Shown here: piece by piece, positions 9,020 to 17,816 of the stretch
How positions within the stretch are numbered: position 1 is the stretch's first letter
Layout: the number at the start of each line of letters is the position of its first letter
Origin: EW11 sp035765635
Lineage (GTDB): Bacteria; Verrucomicrobiota; Verrucomicrobiia; Opitutales; Opitutaceae
Reading direction: 5' to 3'
Assembly (NCBI GenBank): GCA_035765635.1
Contig: DASTWZ010000023.1
Span: 1-64,000 of the forward strand
Length of the DNA: 64,000 bases
Notes under the pieces: model-generated
The model's database searches: none
Told to the model about the DNA's origin: nothing
The model's input: the letters and a program-made list of their open reading frames with translations, nothing else
Translations under genes and position numbers: made by a program

Positions 9020-9144
9020 CTCAGGGAGGGAATCAAAGTCATTGGAGTCATGGTGCTGTCGAAGGTTTCACGACACCGCAGCAGAGGGATGGCCGAATGG
9101 CGTCCCTGTAATTTCCTCCAATCGCGGTGGCTGGTCGTGCTCAT
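9016..9144 (-). CDS. Short coupled ORF, degenerate copy of the sdaAA 5' end (copy 3)
   Basis: This is a 42-codon frame, starting ATG at 9144 and stopping TGA at 9018-9016. It begins MSTTS, identical to SdaAA residues 1-5. Later it has PLLRCRETFDST, which lines up with SLLRCCETLGSS of SdaAA. Its start overlaps the sdaAB stop as ATGA, and its stop overlaps the start of the next short frame as ATGA. It is likely non-functional as a protein but possibly needed for translational coupling. Confidence 0.5.
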   Translation of the reverse strand: MSTTSHRDWRKLQGRHSAIPLLRCRETFDSTMTPMTLIPSLR

Positions 9145-9809
9145 GGCAGAGAAGGCAGCAGGATTACGCGGGTGACGCCGGGGAGGCGGGCGGCCTCTTG
9201 CGGGAGGGTGGGAGGGATCGCTTCATCGGCTTCTGCGACGGTCAGCGCGGCGCCTCCGCGCGACTTCCGGCTCGTCGAAATCGAGGCGATGTTGACCGCG
9301 ACCTGTGCGAACAAAGCGGTCAGAGCCGCCAGGAAACCGCGCTGATCGCTGTGCCAGCAGACCAGAGTCGGCCGGGCGCCACTCAGGGCAGTGCCGTGCC
9401 CGTCGATTTCGCGGATGACAACGACTCCTCCGCCGACCGAGGCGGCGGTCATCGTGAGTTGGCGCGTGGCGGACGCCGCTTCGATCCGCACCGAGTTGGG
9501 ATGCGCTTCGTCGCCTAGATCGATCGCGGCGAACTCGAATTGCAGGCCGGCGTTTCGCGCCCGTTCGAACGATTCCGGCAGCGCCTTGTTATCGGGCGAA
9601 TCGCCGAGCATGCCCGCGAGCAGCGCGCGATCCGTCGCATGGCCCTGGCCTGTCGCGGCGAAAGATCCATGCAGGCCGAAGCGCACGCTCAGGGGCGTCT
9701 CGCCGAGCAGGAGACGCGCGGCGAGGCCGATGCGAGCCGCGCCCGCGGTGTGAGAACTCGAGGGTCCGACCATCACCGGGCCGATGACATCGAATGCCGA
9801 TAGGGTCAT
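9141..9809 (-). CDS. sdaAB: L-serine dehydratase, iron-sulfur type, beta subunit
   Basis: This is the partner of SdaAA. Seen: 222 residues from the ATG at 9809 (MTLSAFDVIGPVMVGPSSSHTAGA). The GPSSSHTAGA motif is diagnostic of the beta domain. The C-terminal 75 residues form an ACT-type fold (FLAALTALFAQVAVNIASIS), which in this family can sense ligands. Met at 9818 is another possible start, but 9809 gives an exact ATGA overlap with the upstream frame, the pattern used throughout this operon. The stop overlaps a short frame that leads to sdaAA, so the two subunits are separated by about 225 bp of duplicated 5'-end sequence. Confidence 0.92.
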   Translation of the reverse strand: MTLSAFDVIGPVMVGPSSSHTAGAARIGLAARLLLGETPLSVRFGLHGSFAATGQGHATDRALLAGMLGDSPDNKALPESFERARNAGLQFEFAAIDLGDEAHPNSVRIEAASATRQLTMTAASVGGGVVVIREIDGHGTALSGARPTLVCWHSDQRGFLAALTALFAQVAVNIASISTSRKSRGGAALTVAEADEAIPPTLPQEAARLPGVTRVILLPSLP

Positions 9810-10078
9810 GCCAGCCATCGGTGAAGATGCTCGGCCACAAAGGCATCGTCAATCAACCACGGATAACAGGCGATGATACGATCGAGCTCAGCGGCCTGGC
9901 CGGGTGAAAGTTGTTCGTGCGGATCGAGGCAGGCGGTCGTCTCGAAGATGCCCTGACGTCGCAGAATTTCATCAATGCCGGGGAGGCAACCGCGTTTGGA
10001 AACGCCCGAAGGGCAAAACGCCGTAAAGGAAAAGCGCCGCAAAAGACGCGTTGCGGAAGAGAAAACGCTCCTCGTCAC
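9806..10078 (-). pseudogene. Probable C-terminal remnant of a DapA-family (dihydrodipicolinate synthase-like) gene
   Basis: This is a 90-codon frame, starting GTG at 10078 (overlapping the M20 peptidase stop as GTGA) and ending as ATGA with the sdaAB start. The last 60 residues (GIDEILRRQGIFETTACLD, then SPGQAAELDRII and a closing FVAEHLHRWL) read like the extreme C-terminus of DapA-family aldolases found in similar gene clusters. The catalytic barrel, with its YxxY and Schiff-base lysine, is absent. The first 25 residues resemble nothing. It is probably a truncated gene kept in the operon because it preserves coupling. The family assignment is from memory of the C-terminal wording and is uncertain. 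Confidence 0.4.
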
Positions 10079-11229
10079 GCCCGGACCGCTGCGTGCATCG
10101 GCGGGTTTTTCGAAATCGAATCGAAAAACATTTCGAATGCGCGCGCGCCTGCCTCGAGCTCGGCGAGTTCGATGAACTCATCCGCGGTGTGAGCCTGCCG
10201 AATGGATCCCGGGCCAAACGCCACGGCGGGCGTGTGATGGGCATTCAGAATATTGGCGTCGGAAAACCACGGTGCGGCCGCGAGCCCGCGGGTATGCGGA
10301 GCGAGGGCGCGCAGCCATCGATGATTCGCCGGCAGCGCGAAAGGCGGTCCCTGCCGGTGAATCTGAACGCCCAACCCCCGCGCAGCTCGGCGAATCTCCG
10401 CGAGCACCGCGTCGTTGTCCAAAGTCGGATGCGTGCGCATATCGAGTGCGACGCGGCAACGGTCCGGCACGACGTTGAACTCCGCGCCGCCGAGAATCAC
10501 GCCCGCGTTCAGGGTCACGCCACTGAGCTGCGGGTGGCGCGCTTTGGCAAACTGCGGCGCGAGCCGTTCCTGGCAGTCGCGCAGGAAGGGCAGCATCTTG
10601 AAAATCGCGTTCCGCCCGCGCGAGGGGGCGGAACTGTGCGCGGCGCGCCCCGTGGCCTCGACCCATACGCGCAACACGCCTTTGGCAGCGCGAACCACGC
10701 GGAGATCCGTGGGCTCGAGCGCGAGAGCGAATTCGGCCCGAAATCCGTCCCGGCAGAGCGCCGAGGCGCCGACGCTCAATTCCTCTTCACCCGCCGTCGC
10801 GGCAAAAACGAAATTCACACCCGCATCCCGCCGGCCAGCGCGGGAGAGATGGCGATGCAACGCCCACAGCGCCGCGGCCATCGGTCCCTTGGTGTCACTC
10901 GCGCCGCGACCATAAAGGCGGCCATTGCGCAACTCCGGCGAAAACGGCGGGATCGTCATCCCGGCGACGCCCACCGTGTCGAGATGTGGGACGATCGCCA
11001 CCGTGGGACGCGACGAGGATGGCTCGCCAAACCGGCCCACGACGTTCGGTCGGCCGGGCTGAATCTCGGTCGCGGTCACTTCCGCGCACATCGTTCGCAG
11101 GAGTTCCGCGACGCGAGCTGCCATCGCCGCTTCGCCGGCGGTTGTGCCGCCCGAATCCGCCCCTGGCGTGACGCTGGGCGTTGCGACTAATTCCTGGAGG
11201 AGTCCGGTGAGGGTACGAGGGAAACTCAT
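10075..11229 (-). CDS. M20-family metallopeptidase (ArgE/DapE/acetylornithine deacetylase-like)
   Basis: M20 amidohydrolases remove acyl or amino-acid groups with two zinc ions. Seen: 384 residues. The first metal histidine is in IVPHLDTVG, the bridging aspartate in GRGASDTKGPM, and the catalytic glutamate pair in TAGEEELSVGA. The dimerisation domain spans about 175-285 (VEATGRAAHSSAPSRGRNA). The final metal histidine is in SIRQAHTADEF. The substrate cannot be told from sequence. It lies 15 bp after the FAD oxidoreductase gene and overlaps the next frame as GTGA, so it belongs to the same operon. It is possibly a catabolic deacylase feeding amino acids to the serine dehydratase. Confidence 0.9.
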   Translation of the reverse strand: MSFPRTLTGLLQELVATPSVTPGADSGGTTAGEAAMAARVAELLRTMCAEVTATEIQPGRPNVVGRFGEPSSSRPTVAIVPHLDTVGVAGMTIPPFSPELRNGRLYGRGASDTKGPMAAALWALHRHLSRAGRRDAGVNFVFAATAGEEELSVGASALCRDGFRAEFALALEPTDLRVVRAAKGVLRVWVEATGRAAHSSAPSRGRNAIFKMLPFLRDCQERLAPQFAKARHPQLSGVTLNAGVILGGAEFNVVPDRCRVALDMRTHPTLDNDAVLAEIRRAARGLGVQIHRQGPPFALPANHRWLRALAPHTRGLAAAPWFSDANILNAHHTPAVAFGPGSIRQAHTADEFIELAELEAGARAFEMFFDSISKNPPMHAAVRA

Positions 11230-11244
11230 GTGTGTCTTAGCTCG

Positions 11245-12798
11245 TCAGCGCGGTTGCTCACTTTGCTCCCACGCCAGGATCTGGCCTTCCTTCAAGAGTG
11301 CGGCGCGCAGATCGGCGTACGGCACGGCCTGAAGCGGAATGCGTTCCTCGAGGGCGATGTGGGCGGCGGTGGCGGCCGATTGGCCGAGGATCATGAACAC
11401 GGGCTCCATGCGGATCGATCCGTAGGCGATGTGCGTCGCGGAAAGGCAGACCGGCACGAGCAGGTTCTCGCACTGCGCCGCGGGTGGGACCATCGCCTTG
11501 TACGCGATCGGATACGGCGGAAAGCCGTGCTCCTGTACGTCGCCTTCGTTCGCCACATGGCCGTCCCGGGCGAACCGCCGGCAATTATGCGAATCCATCG
11601 TGTACGCCGCCAAGCCGACCGGCTCGGGCGCGAGCCGCGTGCCCCGGCACTCATGCTCGGTCATCACATATTCGCCCAACAGTCGGCGAGCTTCTCGCAC
11701 ATAAAGCTGCGTCGGCCAACCGCCGGTTTCGACAAACTCGTCGCGGCAAAGCCCCCACTGCCGGTACTGGTCGCGAATTTCCGCAGGCACGCCGGGATCG
11801 TTCGCGAGATACCAGTGCAGGCCTTGCTGGTAAGTGACGTGGGCCTGATAGATTTTCTCTCGCGTGGCGTAGGAGCCCATCGGCCATTCGTAGTTTTGCC
11901 CGATGAAGTCCGTCGAAACCGCGCCATGATTATTCGTATCGGTCTTACTGCGAACCGTCAGTCGATCGAATTTCCGAAACACATCGCGCCAGCCCGCGGC
12001 AAAATAGCGCCGCAACAACTCGTACCAGCGCGGATCGTAGCCCTCCGGTTTCGCGAACGGAATTCGGTTCGCCGGATCATCCGTGAGACACACGCGAAAA
12101 CAGTACGCCTGCACCCGATGGTCTCCCGCGCCAACCACCGGCTGACCCGGCTCCATCCCAAACAACAGGCCGGAATTCGAGTCCCCTGGCACGACGTACG
12201 GATCGACCGGATAGTCGAACTGGTGCGTCTTGTTGATCTGCGCGCCATTCAAGGTCTCCTGAAAAAGAGCGTTGTCCTCGCGCCCAACGCGAAAGGGCGC
12301 GCCGGCCGCGGCGAGCAAGTCGCCCTCGTAACTCGCGTCGATGAACTGCTCGGCGCGAACGACGCGGCCGCTCTTCATGCGAACGGCGGTCAAGCGACGG
12401 CCCGTGCGCGCCGCAGCATCCAGAAACTCGCGCGTGAAAACTTTCACGTCTGTTTCCGCCAGCCAGTCCGCAAACACCCGCTCCGCCACATGCGGCTCGA
12501 ATGTCCATGCCTCCTCAACTCCATAGTGCCGTCCGACGCGGCGATAAAACTCGCGCGCCATGCCGCCGATCGCGGCCTTGTTGCCAATATCGGTGTAGCC
12601 GAGCCCGCTCGAGGTCACGCCTCCCAATCGCGGACCGGGCTCCAACAGCACCACCGACAAATTCCTTTTCGCCGCCGCGATCGCGGCAACCACGCCGCCA
12701 GCGGTTCCACCATAAACGCACAGGTCGGCCGTGATCAGATCGAATGAACCACCGCGGCTCAGGTCGGGATAATAATACGGGCGCAAGGTCGCAGGCAT
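11245..12798 (-). CDS. FAD-dependent oxidoreductase (PF12831-type)
   Basis: Seen: 517 residues. The dinucleotide-binding motif VYGGTAGGVVAAIAAA lies near residues 28-43, followed by LLEPGPRLGGVTSSGLGYTD. The middle (VRAEQFIDASYEGDLLAAAG) and the C-terminal segment (VPVCLSATHIAYGSIRMEP) are typical of the FAD_oxidored family, common in verrucomicrobia and planctomycetes and often found in carbohydrate or amino-acid catabolic clusters. No signal peptide is visible. The start ATG at 12798 is 4 bp from the preceding TMEM220-like stop, implying co-transcription. The substrate is unknown. Confidence 0.88.
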   Translation of the reverse strand: MPATLRPYYYPDLSRGGSFDLITADLCVYGGTAGGVVAAIAAAKRNLSVVLLEPGPRLGGVTSSGLGYTDIGNKAAIGGMAREFYRRVGRHYGVEEAWTFEPHVAERVFADWLAETDVKVFTREFLDAAARTGRRLTAVRMKSGRVVRAEQFIDASYEGDLLAAAGAPFRVGREDNALFQETLNGAQINKTHQFDYPVDPYVVPGDSNSGLLFGMEPGQPVVGAGDHRVQAYCFRVCLTDDPANRIPFAKPEGYDPRWYELLRRYFAAGWRDVFRKFDRLTVRSKTDTNNHGAVSTDFIGQNYEWPMGSYATREKIYQAHVTYQQGLHWYLANDPGVPAEIRDQYRQWGLCRDEFVETGGWPTQLYVREARRLLGEYVMTEHECRGTRLAPEPVGLAAYTMDSHNCRRFARDGHVANEGDVQEHGFPPYPIAYKAMVPPAAQCENLLVPVCLSATHIAYGSIRMEPVFMILGQSAATAAHIALEERIPLQAVPYADLRAALLKEGQILAWEQSEQPR

Positions 12799-12802
12799 GG
12801 TT

Positions 12803-13177
12803 TTAAGAGGCGAAAGATGAACGGCGTTTTCTTTCCGCGAAGGTGAGGAACAACATCCACCCCGCGACGATCAGCAGACCGAAAAGTTCGCGGCCGTAGA
12901 CGACGTCTTCGTTTTCCATTTTCCAATGGTCGAACATGTGGCCGAGCTGGCCGAACTTCGCGACGTGTGGCACGTGTGTCGCAGCCCAGACCAACGCCAC
13001 CGCGGCGATCAGCGCCGGCAGTCGCCAGTTCAATTTATTCCAAACCGCCAGCAGGCAGGGGATCGCCGCTGCGCCGTAGATCACGATCCAGCGCAGGGGA
13101 TCCGGATCGTTGAACTGAAGTGACGCCGAATAGAGAAAGAGCAGGGCAAACAAGCCGTTGAAAACGCGGTAGGCCAT
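12803..13177 (-). CDS. Small membrane protein, TMEM220-like
   Basis: From the ATG at 13177 the product is 124 residues with four hydrophobic helices: FNGLFALLFLYSASLQFNDP, WIVIYGAAAIPCLLAV, LPALIAAVALVWAATHV and ELFGLLIVAGWMLFLTF. The LQFNDPDPLRW segment after helix 1 is the signature of the transmembrane-220 family, whose role is unknown. The frame could be read further upstream, but that part overlaps the hybrid-kinase gene. It sits 44 bp after the kinase stop and 4 bp before the FAD oxidoreductase. Confidence 0.78.
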   Translation of the reverse strand: MAYRVFNGLFALLFLYSASLQFNDPDPLRWIVIYGAAAIPCLLAVWNKLNWRLPALIAAVALVWAATHVPHVAKFGQLGHMFDHWKMENEDVVYGRELFGLLIVAGWMLFLTFAERKRRSSFAS

Positions 13178-13221
13178 GGCAGCACCAAACCCGACCGCGC
13201 GACCGGCGCGAGTTTTTCCGC

Positions 13222-16200
13222 TCAAACAGCCGCGCGGAAACCGAGTGGCACGCGTTTCAATGCCGCTGCGAGATCGGCCGGAGCCGTCGGCTTGCTGACG
13301 TAATCGTCCATGCCCGCGGCGAGGCAGACCTCGCGATCGCCTTTCATCGCGTTCGCCGTCATCGCCACGATGCGGATTTTCGCGTGACGCGAATTCGCGC
13401 GAATGCGGCGAGTGGTCTCGTAGCCATCCATCTCCGGCATCTGGCAATCCATCAGAATCACGTCGAATTCGCTGCGCTCCAGCGCCTCCAAGACTTCCAG
13501 TCCGTCGCTCGCGATTTCGACTTTGTGACCGAGCTTGCGGAGCTGGAACAGCGTCACGCGTTGGTTCACCACGTTGTCCTCCGCGACGAGCACGCGCAGC
13601 ACCCGCGAGCGATCTTCGGCGCTTCCAAAAATATCCGCCGATTGCGCCGGCTCGGAGCGCGCCTGCATCGCGGTTTTTGCCGCGTCTGCATCCGGGCGCA
13701 GCAGCGCGCGCGCGACCGAAGCCACCAATTGCTGACGCCGAATCGGCTTCGAAAGCATCTCCGCGATGCCGCAAGCGCCAAGTTCCGTGCCGGAGACACG
13801 TCGGTCCAGCGAAGTGAGAATGATCAACGGAAGCTGATCGAACGCCGGATCATCGTGGATCGTTCGGCAAACCATCATGCCATCCATCTCGGGCATTTGA
13901 TAGTCGCACAAGACGAGGTCGAATTCCTGCCCGGCCTCCTTCGCGGCCCGAAGCGCGCGCAACGCCTCCGGCCCGCCGGTCGCGTCCGTGCTGTTCATCC
14001 CATGTTGATCGAGGTAGTGGCGGACGATGCGGCGATTCGTCGCGTTGTCGTCCACGATCAGCACGCGCTTGCCGCGCAAGTGACCAAGCTGCTCCAGCGG
14101 GGGAACCGTTCCGCCGCGCGGCTGGCGGGCCAACTTTACGGTAAACCAGAAGGTGGAACCTTTGCCCACTTCACTCCGGACGCCGATCTCGCCGTCCATC
14201 AATTCGACGATCTGTTTGCTGATCACGAGCCCAAGGCCGGTGCCGCCGAAACGCCGTGTCGTCGACTCGTCGGCTTGGCAGAATGGCGCGAAGAGTCGCT
14301 GTTGCGCTTCCGGCGCCATGCCAATGCCGGTGTCGCTCACTTCAACCCGAAGCACGGCGGACGCATCATCCACCGAAAGCGTGCTGATATTGATGGAAAC
14401 TTCACCGGCCTCGGTAAACTTGATGGCGTTGCCCACGAGATTCAGGAGCACCTGGCGCAGGCGGCCCGGATCTCCGGTCAAGCGCGTCGGCAACTCGGTC
14501 GGAGCGAAGAGCGACAGTTCCAGATTCTTCGAAGAGGCGCGCGGCGCGAGCAGGTCGATCGTGCCTTCGAAAACGTCGCGCAGATCGAAATCGATCAGTT
14601 CGAAGCGCAGCTTGCCGGCTTCGATTTTCGAGAAATCCAAAATATCGTTCAGCACCGTCAGCAACGCTTCCGCGCTGTGCCGGATCGTCTCGGCAAAGTC
14701 TTTCTGCTCCGTCGAGAGCCGTGTATCCAAAAGCAAATTACACATGCCGATCACACCGTTCATCGGCGTGCGGATCTCATGGCTCATGTTGGCCAGGAAC
14801 GCGCTCTTGGATTTGGCCGTGGCTTCGGCTGCGTCGCGAGCGCGCGTGAGTTCCTGTTCGATCTGCTTGCGCTTGCTGATGTCGCGCACGATGCCGAGTT
14901 CGCCGACGAGTTGTTCGCCCTCGCGAATTTCGCGCGAACTGGTTTCCACCCAGAGCGTGCGGCCATCCTTCGTGATGAGACGGCCCTGGGTGGCGTCGTC
15001 ATTGTTCGTGTTGTCCGACGAATCGGTCGCCGGCGCGATCAGGTCACGCAACGTGAGTTTCAACGCTTCGTCGCGCGAGTAGCCTGTGAGCGTTTCACCG
15101 GCGGCGTTGAACGACGTGAAGCGCCCGCTGCTATCGACGGTGTAGATGAAATCACTGGCGTTTTCGAGGATGTCGTTGTGCTGCTTTTTCAACTGCAGCT
15201 CCGTCTCCCATTGGGCCCGAAGCTGTCTGGTTTGCGCCCGCACCCGGCGGCGCAGCGTCACCGCCCAGCCCAAACCGAGGCACAGCGCCAGGCCGGCCAC
15301 GCCGGCGGCGCGCAGGGAGCGATCTGTGTTCCACCAGGACGGTTCTTTCAGTACGCGCACATCCTTCTCCGAGCGAAGTCCGATCGCGAAGCGCCGCGCG
15401 TGGTGATCCTTGCCCGGTTGCACTTCATAGACGCCGACGAGGCTGACCTCGGCGCCGGGTTGAAGATGTCTTTTCAACCACTCCGCGGACGGCCCCGCCA
15501 GATTCGCTTCGAACGTGGAGTTGCCGCCTTGCAAGGTGAGCCGCAGCAGGCCGTCGCTGGAAAAAAGATCGAGAAGTTTTCCCGTGAGCGTGACGACGCG
15601 GCCATCGAGATCGGGACGCGCCGCGTCGAGCGTGGACAGCTCGACCGGCACCGGCTCGACGCCCTTGCCCAGGGACCGGACGACGCATTCGTGAAGAAAT
15701 ACGCTGGCGTCGTCGCGCGACGGAAAACCGACCACGTCCACGAGCTCGCCCAGCGCGACGTCGGCTGTATCCGCCAGGAAAATACGCAGCGTGCTGGTGT
15801 CGTCTTGAATCGCCAGTTCCCGATGGTCGACGGCTTGTATCACCGTTCCGGATACGCGGACGCGGCGGTTCAATTGCTTCATCGTGCTGAAGCGGCGGAG
15901 ACTGGCGATGGGTCGCGAAGGGATGGAAAACGGATCGGCCGGCGCGGGGTCCTCCGTCGTGATGTCCTGGGCGTTGTTCGCCCAGAGTTTCACGCCGGTC
16001 AGCTGACGATTTTCATCGGTCACGGCCGTGCAAATCCCGCGGATGCTCACGACGGATCCGCGAAGATGGGTCAGGGCGGGATCCCACGGAACGACTGCGG
16101 TGAATTTTCCGCCGGACGTGAGCAGCTCCAGATTCATCCATGGTCCGGAGTGGTTCAGGTCGCGAACGTAGCCCTCCAGCGAAACGAGACGGTTCTCGAG

Positions 16201-17577
16201 AACGCCGGTGAGCGCTTGCTCGATGGTCGTGGACGCAATTTCGGGGAGACCGCTTTTACCGGAGTCCTCGAAGCCAGAGGCCTTGAGCATCGGCGCGTAG
16301 CTGCCTTCGGCGGTGACCGCGTTCACCTTGATGCGGGCGCCGGTCTCCGGCGGGACCGATGCGGGGCCATCGCCGGAGGGCAATTCGACGCGGACGGAGC
16401 CGCTCGAATCCGAGAGGAAGAAGAACGGGGCCTTGCGATTGGACCACGTCACCACGCCGGTGATCTTGGCGGGAATGCCTGTCGCGGCATCTTGCGGCGT
16501 CAGGGAGATAACCTGATCGGCGAGGTGTAATTTGGGGCGGCGGGCGCCGGCGCGTTCGACCGAGTTGGGGCCGCGATTGGATTGGATGCGGCGGAAGAAG
16601 GAGTGTTCGAGCCGCCATGACGGATCGTGGCGGACGGGATGGCCGAAGGCCTCGATGCTCTCGCCGACCTTCACGTCGATTGGCTGGCTCGTCTGGAGTT
16701 CCAACTGCCCCGTTTCGTCGCGCAGCGTCAACAAGCCGCCGGGCTGGATGGCGTTGACCGTGCCGGCCACACGGATGACTTGATCGGCGGCGTGCTCTTG
16801 TAGGGCTTCAATGGATACGGACGGAAGTTTGAAGCGGGGGTCTTCTTCGAGAGTGCTCAGGACTTGAATGTCCTTCACGGAGCCGACCCAGATTTCGGCG
16901 TGAGCCAGCTTGCCGGTCGGATCGGGTGTGACGATGACCAGGCCCTCGAGCTCGACGAATGAGTTGCTGAAATCGGGAATCAGATCGGAGTCTTCGACCC
17001 GGAGCCATGCGAACACCGGCTTTTGGGGGAAGGCCAGTTGGAGGTGGAGATGTTTCGCATCCGTTTCTTCGACCGCGCCGACCAACGCTTTCACGCGCAC
17101 CCGCCGAGCGTTCAACGTCGCGATGCGCGGAAGATCGTCGCCCAGTTCGATGGCCGGGATGGGTTCGTTCTCGGCGAGGACGGTGATCGTTACCTTGTCG
17201 CCGGAGAGCCCTTCATTCGGAATGACCGTGCCGTTTATGGCGACGCGCTGCCCGGTCCGGATGGGCAGGGGCTTGGGTCCGAGCGGGATGTACATGGCTT
17301 CATCGCCATGATGCGTCCAAAGCAACTTCCACTCGGGGTCGTAGTAGTCGACGTGCACTTCCGCATTGAGCGAAAACGTGGCTGATTTTTCGGAGGCTGG
17401 CAGGGTCCATATCGCGTCCGGACTGGTCAACTGTCCGGCGACAGCAGGCGTGCCTTCAGTCTGCGCGTGCAGAAAAAGCGGCGCGGCGGCAACGAGGCAT
17501 AACGCAACGCCGTCGCGAAGGCGTTGATTTAGCCGACGAGGCAGCTGCCTGAGGCGGATGGCGAAAGGAGGGGGCAT
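13222..17577 (-). CDS. Hybrid sensor histidine kinase with OB-like periplasmic repeats, PAS and two receiver domains
   Basis: Seen: 1451 residues. A signal/anchor helix spans about 22-38, then a periplasmic beta-rich region to about 740. This region holds five or so units of a similar pattern (VRVKALV, IRVAGTV, AKITGVV, VSLEGYV, VRVSGTV, VTLTGKL, each followed by strands and a VGE/GS-V-GF segment), suggestive of tandem OB folds. A membrane helix spans 757-775. A PAS domain spans about 800-900. HisKA has the phospho-acceptor H933 (MSHEIRTP). HATPase carries NLVGNAIKFT and GGTGLGL. Receiver 1 has D1225 and receiver 2 has D1377, both in MPEMDG contexts. No output domain is present, so signalling probably passes by phosphotransfer or protein contact. 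It is the first gene of a minus-strand train. The stimulus is unknown. Confidence 0.9.
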   Translation of the reverse strand: MPPPFAIRLRQLPRRLNQRLRDGVALCLVAAAPLFLHAQTEGTPAVAGQLTSPDAIWTLPASEKSATFSLNAEVHVDYYDPEWKLLWTHHGDEAMYIPLGPKPLPIRTGQRVAINGTVIPNEGLSGDKVTITVLAENEPIPAIELGDDLPRIATLNARRVRVKALVGAVEETDAKHLHLQLAFPQKPVFAWLRVEDSDLIPDFSNSFVELEGLVIVTPDPTGKLAHAEIWVGSVKDIQVLSTLEEDPRFKLPSVSIEALQEHAADQVIRVAGTVNAIQPGGLLTLRDETGQLELQTSQPIDVKVGESIEAFGHPVRHDPSWRLEHSFFRRIQSNRGPNSVERAGARRPKLHLADQVISLTPQDAATGIPAKITGVVTWSNRKAPFFFLSDSSGSVRVELPSGDGPASVPPETGARIKVNAVTAEGSYAPMLKASGFEDSGKSGLPEIASTTIEQALTGVLENRLVSLEGYVRDLNHSGPWMNLELLTSGGKFTAVVPWDPALTHLRGSVVSIRGICTAVTDENRQLTGVKLWANNAQDITTEDPAPADPFSIPSRPIASLRRFSTMKQLNRRVRVSGTVIQAVDHRELAIQDDTSTLRIFLADTADVALGELVDVVGFPSRDDASVFLHECVVRSLGKGVEPVPVELSTLDAARPDLDGRVVTLTGKLLDLFSSDGLLRLTLQGGNSTFEANLAGPSAEWLKRHLQPGAEVSLVGVYEVQPGKDHHARRFAIGLRSEKDVRVLKEPSWWNTDRSLRAAGVAGLALCLGLGWAVTLRRRVRAQTRQLRAQWETELQLKKQHNDILENASDFIYTVDSSGRFTSFNAAGETLTGYSRDEALKLTLRDLIAPATDSSDNTNNDDATQGRLITKDGRTLWVETSSREIREGEQLVGELGIVRDISKRKQIEQELTRARDAAEATAKSKSAFLANMSHEIRTPMNGVIGMCNLLLDTRLSTEQKDFAETIRHSAEALLTVLNDILDFSKIEAGKLRFELIDFDLRDVFEGTIDLLAPRASSKNLELSLFAPTELPTRLTGDPGRLRQVLLNLVGNAIKFTEAGEVSINISTLSVDDASAVLRVEVSDTGIGMAPEAQQRLFAPFCQADESTTRRFGGTGLGLVISKQIVELMDGEIGVRSEVGKGSTFWFTVKLARQPRGGTVPPLEQLGHLRGKRVLIVDDNATNRRIVRHYLDQHGMNSTDATGGPEALRALRAAKEAGQEFDLVLCDYQMPEMDGMMVCRTIHDDPAFDQLPLIILTSLDRRVSGTELGACGIAEMLSKPIRRQQLVASVARALLRPDADAAKTAMQARSEPAQSADIFGSAEDRSRVLRVLVAEDNVVNQRVTLFQLRKLGHKVEIASDGLEVLEALERSEFDVILMDCQMPEMDGYETTRRIRANSRHAKIRIVAMTANAMKGDREVCLAAGMDDYVSKPTAPADLAAALKRVPLGFRAAV

Positions 17578-17816
17578 TTAGCTGCGTCGTTGTCGTTTTT
17601 ATATCGGCGCGCCCAGGCCTGCGCTTGATGGGAAACCGGCGCAATTCGAACAGTCCGAATCCCTGAATTTGAATGCGGCCGACGGCTCGGTTCGGGCGGC
17701 AATAGCGGTCGCTCCGCCGGAGGCGGCGTGAAGTAGGCGCCGGGGGGCTGCTTGGGGGCCGCGCCGCGCAACCGGGCCGCGGGCGGGAGGGTCAATGGGA
17801 CCAGCTCATTTTCACC

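Noticed and set aside
11230..12747. Plus-strand frame of 505 codons
   Set aside because: Opposite the FAD oxidoreductase; no recognisable domain.
13384..16530. Plus-strand frame of 1048 codons
   Set aside because: Opposite the hybrid kinase gene, whose domains are clear. The composition (Arg/His/Gln-rich) is that of a shadow frame.
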